Assembly: GCA_964396685.1 (NCBI GenBank)
Contig: CAYNFS010000005.1
Location: forward strand, 1 to 62,422
From: CAYNFS01 sp964396685
GTDB taxonomy: Bacteria > Patescibacteriota > Doudnabacteria > UBA920 > 2-01-FULL-46-14
DNA: 62,422 nt
Direction: 5' to 3'
Shown here: piece after piece, positions 31,871-40,162 of the stretch
Layout of the letters: every line of letters starts with the position of its first letter
How positions within the stretch are numbered: the first letter of the stretch is position 1
The notes under the pieces: generated by a model
Databases searched by the model: none
Told to the model about the DNA's origin: nothing
The model's input: only the letters and a program-made list of their open reading frames with translations
Program-made: the position numbers and the translations under genes

Positions 31871-32968
31871 TCAATCTACGATATTCCATATTCTATCATA
31901 CAATCTCTTCCATTCCTCCAGCGACAAATCCTGCGCGCGGGCGAGAGGGTTGATGTCGAGAGAGGCCAGAAGTTTCTTGTAATCGATACTTCTGTCATTC
32001 CCGACCTGATCGGGAATCCAGGATTTCTCTGTCTCAATTCTGGATTCTCGGGTCAAGCCCGAGAATGACATCCGGGGGAGCACTTGTAAATTATTCTTCA
32101 GCTGTTTTCTTTTATTGCTAAACCCGATTTTGACGAGCTGAAAGAATTTTTTCTCGTCCACATCGACTCGTGGTTTATCTAAAACTCTCAACCTTACAAT
32201 CGCCGAGTCCACCTCGGGCATGGGATAAAAATTTTCTTTCGGCACGTAGGCGATTATTTCCGGATCAGCGTAAAACTGCACGCTCACTGCAAGAATGGAC
32301 ATCTCGCCGGGTTTTGCCACGATGCGCTCGGCGACTTCTTTTTGGAGAAGGAGAACAATTAAGGACGGTTTTCGTAACTCACCCCTTCCCTCTCTTATCC
32401 TAAGAGAGGGAGCACCTCCTCTTAAGGTAAGAGGAGGTGAGGAGGAGTTATGGGAACTCAAAAACTTCTGCAAAATTTTGCCGGTGAGATAGTAGGGGAT
32501 GTTGGCGACTACTTTGTAGCTGACGCGATTCCGGATCGTGTCATCCTGAGCGTACGCGAAGGATCTAGATTCTTCGTCTCCCTTTGGGAGACTCAGAATG
32601 ACAGAAAAATCAAAAAACAGCGCATCGTCATTTATTACTTTTACCCTGTTAAATCCCGCCAGAGGCGGGCGGCCAGAGACCGATTTAACAGGGTGAATAT
32701 TCTTTCTGTTCTTAAAAATTTTCCGCAGCGCCCGACATAATTTTCTATCCTTCTCAACCGCCAAAACCAATCCTGCTTTTTCCGCAAGCTTGCGAGTCAA
32801 AAATCCCAAGCCCGGCCCGATCTCAAGAACTGTATCCCTTTCAGATAAATCTGCCGCTTCAACGATTTGCTCCAAGACCTCGTCGGACAATAAAAAGTTC
32901 TGTCCCAATAACTTATTGGGTCTGATTCCAAAACGCGAAAGCAAAGATTTTAATTCATTTACTTCCAT
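31871..32968 (-). CDS. rsmA: RsmA/KsgA 16S rRNA dimethyladenosine transferase with four repeat insertions
   Basis: Dimethylates two adjacent adenosines near the 3' end of 16S rRNA. Motifs: FGIRPNKLLGQNFL, SAM-binding VLEIGPGLGFLTRKLA, AVEKD, and the catalytic VANIPYYLTGKIL. Family members have about 270 residues; this one has 365. Four in-frame blocks explain the excess: R8 (SVSGRPPLAGF), R3 (VILSLPKGDEESRSFAYAQDD), R4 (SSSPPLTLRGGAPSLRIREG) and R2 (SFSGLTRESR...DQVGNDRS), together about 90-100 codons. They fall between, not within, the recognised motifs. The start MEVNELKSLL is the second Met of the frame. Confidence 0.94.
   Translation of the reverse strand: MEVNELKSLLSRFGIRPNKLLGQNFLLSDEVLEQIVEAADLSERDTVLEIGPGLGFLTRKLAEKAGLVLAVEKDRKLCRALRKIFKNRKNIHPVKSVSGRPPLAGFNRVKVINDDALFFDFSVILSLPKGDEESRSFAYAQDDTIRNRVSYKVVANIPYYLTGKILQKFLSSHNSSSPPLTLRGGAPSLRIREGRGELRKPSLIVLLLQKEVAERIVAKPGEMSILAVSVQFYADPEIIAYVPKENFYPMPEVDSAIVRLRVLDKPRVDVDEKKFFQLVKIGFSNKRKQLKNNLQVLPRMSFSGLTRESRIETEKSWIPDQVGNDRSIDYKKLLASLDINPLARAQDLSLEEWKRLYDRIWNIVD
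31994..32069. repeat. R2 repeat in rsmA
   Basis: gtcattcccgacctgatcgg ... cccgagaatgac; nested inverted arms. Encodes SFSGLTRESR to QVGNDRS. Confidence 0.9.
32375..32452. repeat. R4 double palindrome in rsmA
   Basis: Bounded by taactcacccc and gaggagttatg with two inner palindromes (ccctctcttatcc... and cctcctcttaagg...). 78 bases, 26 codons. Confidence 0.9.
32540..32602. repeat. R3 repeat in rsmA
   Basis: gtcatcctgagcg ... gactcagaatgac, 63 bases, 21 codons, encoding VILSLPKGDEESRSFAYAQDD. Confidence 0.9.
32644..32693. repeat. R8 palindrome in rsmA
   Basis: ccctgttaaat ... atttaacaggg with an R5-like cccgccagaggcgggc core. A related copy lies between genes near 31427-31470. Confidence 0.88.
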
Positions 32969-33186
32969 ACAAGCCCCAAAAATCAAAAATTAAATATCAA
33001 AGTGTAAAATGACTATGACCCCCTCTTTCATCTCCCCCTCATGAGGGGGAGAAAGAGTGGGGGTAATTTTGATTTGTCATTTTGATTTTTGCCCGCCTGC
33101 CGATTTATGCACAATTTTATGCGCAAACTGAAGCTAAAAATTAATCGTGGGTCAATGAATGTTTCGGCGGGCAGGCATTTTACATT

Positions 33187-34158
33187 TTAATTTTTCAGCA
33201 GTTCAATCGTCACCGGTATTGTTCCAGAAGAAGGATCGGCTAGTGCGCGATACGCAGTAACGTCCAAGTCAATCACTCGGTCGGGATGAACGGTTAAATC
33301 CGGTCCCCGATCATTTATCTTCACAATAATGCTCTTGCCCGATGCCAAGCTTGTTACTCTTACATAACGGCCAAGTTCATAATACGGATGAGCCGCGCAT
33401 CCGCCAAAGGCGGACAGGCATGCTTTGGTTGCATACCAGCTGGCTCGGCCTTCAGCAGTTTCTTCAATTTCTATTTTTATCCCAAATTTGCGGATCTCGG
33501 CAACCGGCTTTTGCAAAACTTTCTGGCTTAAAAGTTTCCTTTTGGTCTCCGCTCCATTTTTGTAAGTAATCAAAAATTTTTGTTCTTTCTGGCCGGGGCT
33601 ACCGGCGCTTACCAGAACCTCGCGGCCGTAGAAGAGCTCGGGGTCATACTCAAGCTTAATTTCAAAGGGAATTTCATTAACCTCGGTTACCTCCAAATCC
33701 ACAATCCGGTCAATTGTGATCTGCGTTCCCTCACCTAGATAATTCTCAAGCCCGGGGCTTACCCGATCAGTTAAGGCAAGAGCGATTTTTTGCTCGGCAA
33801 GCAAATCACCGATGGTTTCGGCGGTTGTGGTAACTGATTTTTCATTCCCGCCGTCATTTATGACGACATTCACCGGTTTTCTAAGGTTAATTGTCAGACC
33901 ATGCGGCAAATTGTCATTCCCGCGAAAGCGGGAATCCAGACTGGATCCTGGATCAATGTCCGGGATGATAGAATTAGAAAATCCCTGCTCCATGAGCACC
34001 TCCCCGATCGTCTTCGCCCTTGTTTCCACCTGAAACTCCAGATTGCGGCTTTTGAGGGTGACAACCTTGGCCGCAACCGGTTTTTCGGAAAACCAATCGC
34101 GCAAGAAAAATCCCGTCATTACACCGACAAGTAGAACCGCCAAAAATAACTTTCTCAT
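33187..34158 (-). CDS. Exported G5/DUF348 protein with RlpA-like barrel
   Basis: A 323-residue cell-wall-associated protein of the YabE/RpfB-like type. One N-terminal membrane helix (about 3-21), two DUF348-like repeats (FQVETRAKTIGEVLMEQGF and VTTTAETIGDLLAEQKI), a G5-like segment (PFEIKLEYDPELFYGREVLVSAGSPGQ) and a C-terminal RlpA-like double-psi barrel: GRASWYATKACL, YVRVTSLASGKSIIVKINDRGP, RVIDLDVTAYRAL. Such barrels act as lytic or peptidoglycan-binding modules; the Asp in INDRGP is present. An R2 repeat encodes PGSSLDSRFRGNDN inside the first DUF348 unit, and SAFGG in the barrel is R5-like. Confidence 0.87.
   Translation of the reverse strand: MRKLFLAVLLVGVMTGFFLRDWFSEKPVAAKVVTLKSRNLEFQVETRAKTIGEVLMEQGFSNSIIPDIDPGSSLDSRFRGNDNLPHGLTINLRKPVNVVINDGGNEKSVTTTAETIGDLLAEQKIALALTDRVSPGLENYLGEGTQITIDRIVDLEVTEVNEIPFEIKLEYDPELFYGREVLVSAGSPGQKEQKFLITYKNGAETKRKLLSQKVLQKPVAEIRKFGIKIEIEETAEGRASWYATKACLSAFGGCAAHPYYELGRYVRVTSLASGKSIIVKINDRGPDLTVHPDRVIDLDVTAYRALADPSSGTIPVTIELLKN
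33912..33960. repeat. R2 repeat in the G5/RlpA-like gene
   Basis: gtcattcccgcgaaagcggg ... ctggatcctggatcaatgtc; read in frame as PGSSLDSRFRGND. Confidence 0.85.
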
Positions 34159-34254
34159 ACAGCGTAAAGTGTAAAGAGAAAAGCGAAAAATAACAACGTA
34201 AAATTCAAAGCTTTTGGTTTTGAGTTGTTGTTTTGCGCTTTACGCTTTGCCATT

Positions 34255-36315
34255 TTAGTTTAGCTTGTGTAACAAGCTATTCGGGATCGCCTTGATTATT
34301 CTCGACGGCACTGCTCTTTTGAGCTCCCCGTAGCTCTGCCGCGTCTTGGCATACGACAAAAATAGATTTTTCTTGGCGCGCGTCATGCCAACATAAGCGA
34401 GCCTTATTTCTTCGGCAAGCTCCTCGGGAGAATTAAAACTTCTTGAATGAGGCAAAAGCCCTTCCTCCAGCCCCACGAAAAAGACATTTTCAAACTCCAG
34501 TCCCTTGGCCGAATGCAGGGTCATCAAGGTTAGTTTGTCGCTCTCCACTTCCATGTTGTCCAGATCAGTCATGAGCGCTACTTCTTCCAAAAAAGACGGC
34601 AATCCCTCTTCCCACGGCTTTTTTTGATACTTGGCCGCGACATTGAAGAGTTCTTCAATGTTTTCCCAGCGCGTCTGCCCCTCAAGCGAACCGTCCAAGA
34701 TACTGTCTTTATAGCCGGAACGCACAACCAAAAGACGCATCAGCCCCAGAATGCTTTTTGTTTTTTGAAGTTTTAAGGCTTGAATCATGGTGTTAAAAAA
34801 ATCTTTCGCTCCGCTGATAGCACGGTTTTGCAAATCCACTTCATCCAAATTTCGTAAAATGCGCAAAAAGCTGTAGTCATATTTCGGCAAAACTTTGGAA
34901 ATTTCCCGAAATGCCGCTCTTCCAATGCCGCGCGGCGGCTGGTTAATTACGCGCGATAAACTTACCAAGTCCCTCGGGTTCAAAATAAGCCGCAAATATG
35001 CAAGCACGTCCTTGATCTCCTTGCGCTCGTAAAATTTGATGCCTCCCACGATTTGGTAGGGAATGCCGGTCTTAAGTAATGCTTCTTCAAAAGCCCGGGA
35101 CTGGGCGTGGGTGCGGTATAAAACGACAAAGTCGTTTAATGTATCGGGTATTTGGTATGTTGTATTTTGTATAGGAATTCTTGAGACCCCTTTATTTTTT
35201 AAAAGTCTGTTAAAAATCGGCGTCTCCTCGCTTTCATAAACTAACTCCCCCTCCCCCCTCTTAAGATAAGAGGGGGCAAAGGGGGCATTATGATTCAAAA
35301 TTCTCTCTACCACAAATTCCGCTTCATCCGTCTCGTCCCGCGCTTCGTAAAGCTGGATTTTTTGCCCTCCGGCATTTTCGGTCCACAGCTTCTTCTCATA
35401 CTGAAAAGTGTTAAGTCTGATAATCTTACTTGCCGCATCCAGGATATTTTGCGTGGAGCGGTAATTTTGCTCAAGCATTATGACTTTGGCATCGGGATAA
35501 TCTCTGGAAAAATCCAAAATGTTCTGCATATTAGCCCCTCTGAAACCGTAAATGCTCTGGGCATCGTCCCCGACCACGAAAATATTTCGATTTTTTTCTA
35601 CCAAAAGCTTGAGCAGCACATATTGCGCGTGATTGGTGTCCTGATATTCGTCAACCAGAACATATTTGAAGCGATCTTGATACTTATTCAAAACCCCTTT
35701 ATTTTTGAAAAGCTCGCAGGCAAGCTGGAGCAGATCGTCGAAATCCAAAGCGTTGTGCTGGTACAATCTTCTCTGATATTCTTCGTAGATTTCCTGCAAA
35801 GTTTCCGCAAAAAATGAATTGTCCAAGTCAAGCTCGGAAGGATGAACGAGACGATTTTTGGCCTGGCTGATGTAGTATGCAAAAACTTGCGGACGAATTT
35901 TGTCGGAAAGACCCTTCTCCATCACAACCTGTTTGATCAGGGTGAGCGCGTCGTCCGTGTCGTAGATGATGAAGTTGGGGTCGTAGCCTAATTTCAATTT
36001 CGCAATATCCTGCCGAAGAATTCTGGCGCACACCGAGTGAAATGTCCCCATCGTCAGATTGAAATGGGGTACCCCATATTCGATATTCAATATACTATAT
36101 ACCCTCTGCTTCATCTCCCCCGCCGCCTTATTGGTAAAAGTCAGCGCCAAGATTTCGTCCGGCCCGAAAAGCTTCTCGCGAAGCAAATGCGCGATCCGGT
36201 ACGTCAAAACCCGGGTCTTGCCGGAACCGGCGCCAGCCAGCACCAATACCGGGCCCATCGGCGCAGTAACGGCCTCGCGTTGCTTGTTATTTAAGCTTGC
36301 CAGCAAATCTCCCAT
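34255..36315 (-). CDS. uvrD: UvrD/PcrA-type 3'-5' DNA helicase
   Basis: Superfamily 1A helicase for repair and replication conflicts. Motifs: LNNKQREAV (Q motif), Walker A AGAGSGKT (about 27-34), FTNKAAGEMKQRV, VDEYQDTNHAQY, GDDAQSIYGFRGA, LEQNYRST, TLHSAKGLEFENVFFVGLEEG and RLAYVGMTRAKKNL. The 686-residue length is typical. Repeat text is read in frame at three places: R6 (YSILNIEYGVPHF and IPIQNTTYQIPDT) and R4 (APSYLKRGEGELVY). All helicase motifs are intact. A TATTAT -10 box ends seven bases before the ATG. Confidence 0.96.
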   Translation of the reverse strand: MGDLLASLNNKQREAVTAPMGPVLVLAGAGSGKTRVLTYRIAHLLREKLFGPDEILALTFTNKAAGEMKQRVYSILNIEYGVPHFNLTMGTFHSVCARILRQDIAKLKLGYDPNFIIYDTDDALTLIKQVVMEKGLSDKIRPQVFAYYISQAKNRLVHPSELDLDNSFFAETLQEIYEEYQRRLYQHNALDFDDLLQLACELFKNKGVLNKYQDRFKYVLVDEYQDTNHAQYVLLKLLVEKNRNIFVVGDDAQSIYGFRGANMQNILDFSRDYPDAKVIMLEQNYRSTQNILDAASKIIRLNTFQYEKKLWTENAGGQKIQLYEARDETDEAEFVVERILNHNAPFAPSYLKRGEGELVYESEETPIFNRLLKNKGVSRIPIQNTTYQIPDTLNDFVVLYRTHAQSRAFEEALLKTGIPYQIVGGIKFYERKEIKDVLAYLRLILNPRDLVSLSRVINQPPRGIGRAAFREISKVLPKYDYSFLRILRNLDEVDLQNRAISGAKDFFNTMIQALKLQKTKSILGLMRLLVVRSGYKDSILDGSLEGQTRWENIEELFNVAAKYQKKPWEEGLPSFLEEVALMTDLDNMEVESDKLTLMTLHSAKGLEFENVFFVGLEEGLLPHSRSFNSPEELAEEIRLAYVGMTRAKKNLFLSYAKTRQSYGELKRAVPSRIIKAIPNSLLHKLN
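35241..35291. repeat. R4 palindrome in uvrD
   Basis: aactccccctccccc ... aagggggcatta around a ctcttaagataagag centre; in frame. Confidence 0.85.
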
Positions 36316-36322
36316 ACAATTT

Positions 36323-36328
36323 ATAATA
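36323..36328 (-). promoter_or_regulatory. uvrD -10 box, leaderless
   Basis: TATTAT on the minus strand, seven bases from the ATG. No clear -35 was found. Confidence 0.4.
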
Positions 36329-36557
36329 CATTTTGCATTTTACATTGTCATTTTTTTGAAAAATTTGGCTTATTTTAGCGAAAATAATTTATTTGTGGAA
36401 ACTGCAAATTGACAAATTTTTGCCTTATTTTAGCCGAAAATTCTGTCTAGCGGAGACCAAAATTTCCCTCTTATCCTCCTTGACCAAAAAGTACCAAAAT
36501 GATAGTGTCATAAAGTACCAATCTGGTACAACTCCCCCTGATTATTCTTCCCAACAA

Positions 36558-37826
36558 ATGTCTAAATTTACCCCCACACCAATAGGTAAAGGGCAAATTG
36601 ACAGCAGTTCTAATAAGCAACTTTTTTTCAAACCCCTACTCCAGAAAATTAGTTATTTGGTGTGGGGGTTTAGCCGTTTTTATCGGAAAATTAAATCTTT
36701 CAAGCTTCACTCCCATTTTTCCGTGGAGTTCCTGCTTTTGGTGATCCTGGGCTTAACTGTGGGAGCGAACTTTTCTATCAGGACTAACTCCAACAAAACA
36801 CAAGTTTTTGACCGGAGTTTATTTTTTGTTTATCTCAAAACCCGTCCCGAATGGAACGAAAAACTAGTGGAAACATATGAAACGGTAAACTTGAAGCTCT
36901 CCCAAAATACTTTGGAAAACAACAGGCAAGTTTTAGCGGCAACCGCCATTGATAAAGAAAAAGTCAAAACTTTGGCAGTTATGCCGCTTCCCACTCTTTC
37001 TGGCTCGGCGCTTTTAAAACCCAATCCTGCCGGAAATGCGGAAATCTCGTTGCCCAAAAGAGACATTGAGGTTTACGAGGTCAGGGGAGGAGACACGCTC
37101 GCCCGGATTGCCGCCGCTTATGGCGTATCAATAGACACGATCATGTGGGAAAACAATCTCTCTTCGGCCAATTATCTCCGCGTGGGACAAGAACTTAAGA
37201 TCCTCCCCGTCTCCGGTGTCAGGCATGTGGTAAAATCCGGCGAAACTATTTCCGGCATTGCCAAAAAATACGGCGTGGATATGGAAGATATCTTGGAATA
37301 TAATAATATTGAAATTGAAGATCATATTCTGGCCGGAGAAGAAATCATCATCCCCAACGGAGTCAAGAAAGCGCTACCCACTCCGCAGCGCCAGCAATAT
37401 CTGGCGGAAGTCAACCGGGAAGATTACAAAAAGGTTGATGTGCCTTCTGATTACCGGGGAGATGACGCGGGCTTAATCTGGCCGCTGCCCAACGCTTCCC
37501 GAATCAGCCAATACTTCTGGAGCCGACACCGCGCCCTGGATATTCCCTGCCGGGATTGTCCGATTGTGGCGGCAGGAGGAGGAATCGTGGAACTTTCCGG
37601 CTGGCAGAGAGGTTATGGCAATACGATAGTCATAAACCACGGAGGCGGGGTCAAAACCCGATACGCTCATGGAAAGCAAAACCTGGTTTCTGCTGGCGAT
37701 CAAGTTACCCAGGGACAAACCATCATGATCTCCGGCTCGACCGGCCGCTCCACCGGCCCTCATCTGCACGTTGAAGTTAAAATCAACGGCGAACTCGTAA
37801 ATCCGCTCCCCCTACTGCGCCGATAG
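36558..37826 (+). CDS. LysM and M23 (LytM-type) peptidase, membrane-anchored
   Basis: Peptidoglycan endopeptidase. After a cytoplasmic start and a membrane helix (FSVEFLLLVILGLTVGANF), two LysM repeats follow: YEVRGGDTLARIAAAYGVSIDTI and HVVKSGETISGIAKKYGVDM. The C-terminal M23 domain has HRALDI (His and Asp zinc ligands), GYGNTIVINHGGG, RYAHG and HLHVEV. The active-site set is complete. The frame is open from 36393 (a TTG codon), but I prefer the ATG at MSKFTPTPIG because the upstream codons look like non-coding text with repeated agtacca; this choice is uncertain. Its end overlaps the convergent gene by 15 bases. Confidence 0.9.
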   Translation: MSKFTPTPIGKGQIDSSSNKQLFFKPLLQKISYLVWGFSRFYRKIKSFKLHSHFSVEFLLLVILGLTVGANFSIRTNSNKTQVFDRSLFFVYLKTRPEWNEKLVETYETVNLKLSQNTLENNRQVLAATAIDKEKVKTLAVMPLPTLSGSALLKPNPAGNAEISLPKRDIEVYEVRGGDTLARIAAAYGVSIDTIMWENNLSSANYLRVGQELKILPVSGVRHVVKSGETISGIAKKYGVDMEDILEYNNIEIEDHILAGEEIIIPNGVKKALPTPQRQQYLAEVNREDYKKVDVPSDYRGDDAGLIWPLPNASRISQYFWSRHRALDIPCRDCPIVAAGGGIVELSGWQRGYGNTIVINHGGGVKTRYAHGKQNLVSAGDQVTQGQTIMISGSTGRSTGPHLHVEVKINGELVNPLPLLRR

Positions 37827-39455
37827 ACTCTCTATTCTGTTCGAAACAATTTTGCTCCCCGTAAATTGATCAACGCCGGTAAACTGAATTTCCTTCAACA
37901 TTACCGGCTTTATTGCGCCTTCGTCTGTCAGTACTATCTCAAAACTAAGCCTGCGCGGCTCGTGGAAAGAGCCGGAAAAGGCAAAAACCGTTCCCAAATT
38001 CCAACTCAAAATCCCTGCTGATTGGTTATAATTCACATTCGGCTGCTCCTCGATAGGGATAAGCGACTCGGAAACAAAACTCGCCTCCACCAAGGGAACA
38101 GCGGCTCTTAGCTCGGCTTCTTCCAAATCGTTTACGGTATTGCTGACCGCTAAATCCACACGGTAACGATTCTCTCCGAGAAAAGTTGCCGTAGCTGCGA
38201 CCTTGGCTTGAGTTGCGATCTTGTAATCCAAGCTATTGCCGACAATCGGCTCGGTAAATTCCTGTGACGCAAACTCGACCCGTGAGGAAAACTGCGGGTT
38301 TTTGATTAAATTTGCTGTCAAATCTCGCGACACCGGAACAGTAAAGCGGAGCGTCCCTTTCTGGCCGGGGTTTACCACTCTCAATTCCGAAACCACAGCC
38401 GGGAAATAAACTGCCGCATTGTTTTTCACTTGAACTTTCTCGCCGCTTAATCTATCTAGCTCCAAAATCCTGGGGTCGCTTAAAACCACAAAAATCGAAA
38501 CGTTGTTCAAGCCCAGTTCGCCCGCATTTTGGTAAAAAATTTCGTAATTAAGCTCGCTTCCCGGCAGGATTGCCTGGGTAGGAGAAACAAGCCTGTGGGT
38601 TAGAACCAGCGGGGATGATCTGATTTTTGTAAAAGCGAAACTCCGGCCGGCCGAGATCAAATTATTCGATTCGTCCTTGATAAGAATTTCCGCCTGGATA
38701 AAGCTTTCCGCCCCGGGGTTTTCAAAAATTTTTCCGGCAACCTTTATTTTTTTGGATGATCCCGGGGCGAAGCTGCCGAGAGCCCAGAGATTTCTGTCCT
38801 GCAAGGGAGACGGTTCAGCCTCTATAAATTCGAATTTATCCGGATAGGTAAGCCTGACTGCAACGTCGGCAAAATCCCGCTGGGCGACATTGGTTATTTG
38901 AACTTCGTAGGCAATCGTTTGACCGCTGACCAGATGAGCAGGGGCTGCCAAGTTCAAAGCCAATTGGGAGGGCGACATCTGGGTCGTGGCGGAAGACTCG
39001 GCGATAAATGTGGAGCGGAAATTTTCCGGAACATAATGAAGCTTGGCGCTTAGAACTTTTATTTCCTGCACGATCCCGGAAAGTTGTCCCACGATAACCA
39101 GCTGGTGTTTCTGATTTGGTTCAAGATCCGGAAAAGAAAATTGGCGAGGGGCCGCCTGGCTTTCCCCGCTGGAGGCGGAATCGGGTGTGGAATCAATAAA
39201 AGTGAATCCCCGCGGATAGAAAATTTCTAAATTCAGATTTTGCAATTTGACATTGGACAAATTCTCAATGCTGATCTTATAAGAAAGTTCGGAGCCGGCG
39301 GGCGAATCAGGAGGAGCCTCGATAATCAACCTGACATCGCCAGTCAAGGTCGGCCTAGAAACGGAGTCTCTAAAAAATAAAACGTAGCTTAAAAGCGCGG
39401 CGGTGAGGAAAGCCACCGCAATCAACGCTGTCCAAAGCCCCTTTCGGTAATCCAT
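37812..39455 (-). CDS. Membrane-anchored protein with DUF11/CARDB-like beta repeats
   Basis: A 547-residue protein with one N-terminal helix (about 9-28) and a long extracellular part of immunoglobulin-like beta repeats: LSYKISIENLSNVKLQNLNLEIFYP, IAYEVQITNVAQRDFADVAVRLTYP, LNYEIFYQNAGELGLNNVSIFVVL. These are DUF11/CARDB-like adhesive or scaffold repeats. It ends with a further half repeat and no second membrane segment. recO lies immediately upstream on the same strand, six bases away. A surface or scaffold role is inferred. Confidence 0.8.
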   Translation of the reverse strand: MDYRKGLWTALIAVAFLTAALLSYVLFFRDSVSRPTLTGDVRLIIEAPPDSPAGSELSYKISIENLSNVKLQNLNLEIFYPRGFTFIDSTPDSASSGESQAAPRQFSFPDLEPNQKHQLVIVGQLSGIVQEIKVLSAKLHYVPENFRSTFIAESSATTQMSPSQLALNLAAPAHLVSGQTIAYEVQITNVAQRDFADVAVRLTYPDKFEFIEAEPSPLQDRNLWALGSFAPGSSKKIKVAGKIFENPGAESFIQAEILIKDESNNLISAGRSFAFTKIRSSPLVLTHRLVSPTQAILPGSELNYEIFYQNAGELGLNNVSIFVVLSDPRILELDRLSGEKVQVKNNAAVYFPAVVSELRVVNPGQKGTLRFTVPVSRDLTANLIKNPQFSSRVEFASQEFTEPIVGNSLDYKIATQAKVAATATFLGENRYRVDLAVSNTVNDLEEAELRAAVPLVEASFVSESLIPIEEQPNVNYNQSAGILSWNLGTVFAFSGSFHEPRRLSFEIVLTDEGAIKPVMLKEIQFTGVDQFTGSKIVSNRIESLSAQ

Positions 39456-39461
39456 GCAAAA

Positions 39462-40082
39462 TTAAATTAGTGAATTTAACACATTGGACGATTTGATTTC
39501 TCTCTCTAAGACCTCTTGCAAAAATCCTTCGATAACCTGCTCAATTCTGAGAGGTAAACTTTGGATCTCGCCACCCGCAAGCAAAGCATCAAGCATTAAG
39601 CGTTCTTCTCTGGTCAATGCCTCCTCTTTGATATCAAAGCCGAACCCCATGATCGCGAGCATCTGGAGTTGGAATTTTCGGGCTAAAATATTTTCCCGCG
39701 TTTTTGCCGAACCCAAATCCTGCAAAAATTTCACCAGTTTTTCGTAAACCATTTGGTTTTCCTGGTGGTCCGCGGTTAAACGGTACAGTGTCTCAACGCC
39801 AACCAGAGCGTAGGCAAATTTCCTAAGATCCCCGCGCAGAAAATTGTTTATGGTTCGCGCTCGCGCAGAAATCAGCACTGGGAGGGCGTGCCCCGAAGCG
39901 GCGGTCTCAAATTCAATTTCGTTAAGGCTCTGCAGGTAGCCACCCAAGCGGCTTTGGATTTTGCGCGAGGAAACCGCTTTTACTCTTAACTTCCCTCTCT
40001 CCCTGGTGTAAATAGTCAAAAGCTCGTCTGCCTCGCCCAGAGGATACTTTTTGAGAATGACGCCGGTGTATTTTGAGTACAT
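39462..40082 (-). CDS. recO: RecO, recombination mediator
   Basis: DNA repair protein that helps load RecA on SSB-coated DNA. The N-terminal OB fold is clear: KYTGVILKKYPLGEADELLTIYTRERGKLRVKAV, followed by the helical part with LGGYLQSLNEIEF and FAYALVGVETLYRL. The usual C-terminal zinc finger cysteines are absent, and the 206-residue length is slightly short; many RecO proteins lack the finger. Flanked upstream by the ctaattgacctaa repeat family. Confidence 0.9.
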   Translation of the reverse strand: MYSKYTGVILKKYPLGEADELLTIYTRERGKLRVKAVSSRKIQSRLGGYLQSLNEIEFETAASGHALPVLISARARTINNFLRGDLRKFAYALVGVETLYRLTADHQENQMVYEKLVKFLQDLGSAKTRENILARKFQLQMLAIMGFGFDIKEEALTREERLMLDALLAGGEIQSLPLRIEQVIEGFLQEVLEREIKSSNVLNSLI

Positions 40083-40162
40083 AATCTCAAATTCCTAATT
40101 GCTCTAATTACTCTAATTGACCTAAACAATCACCAATAACCAACAAGTTTAGAATAATTAGG

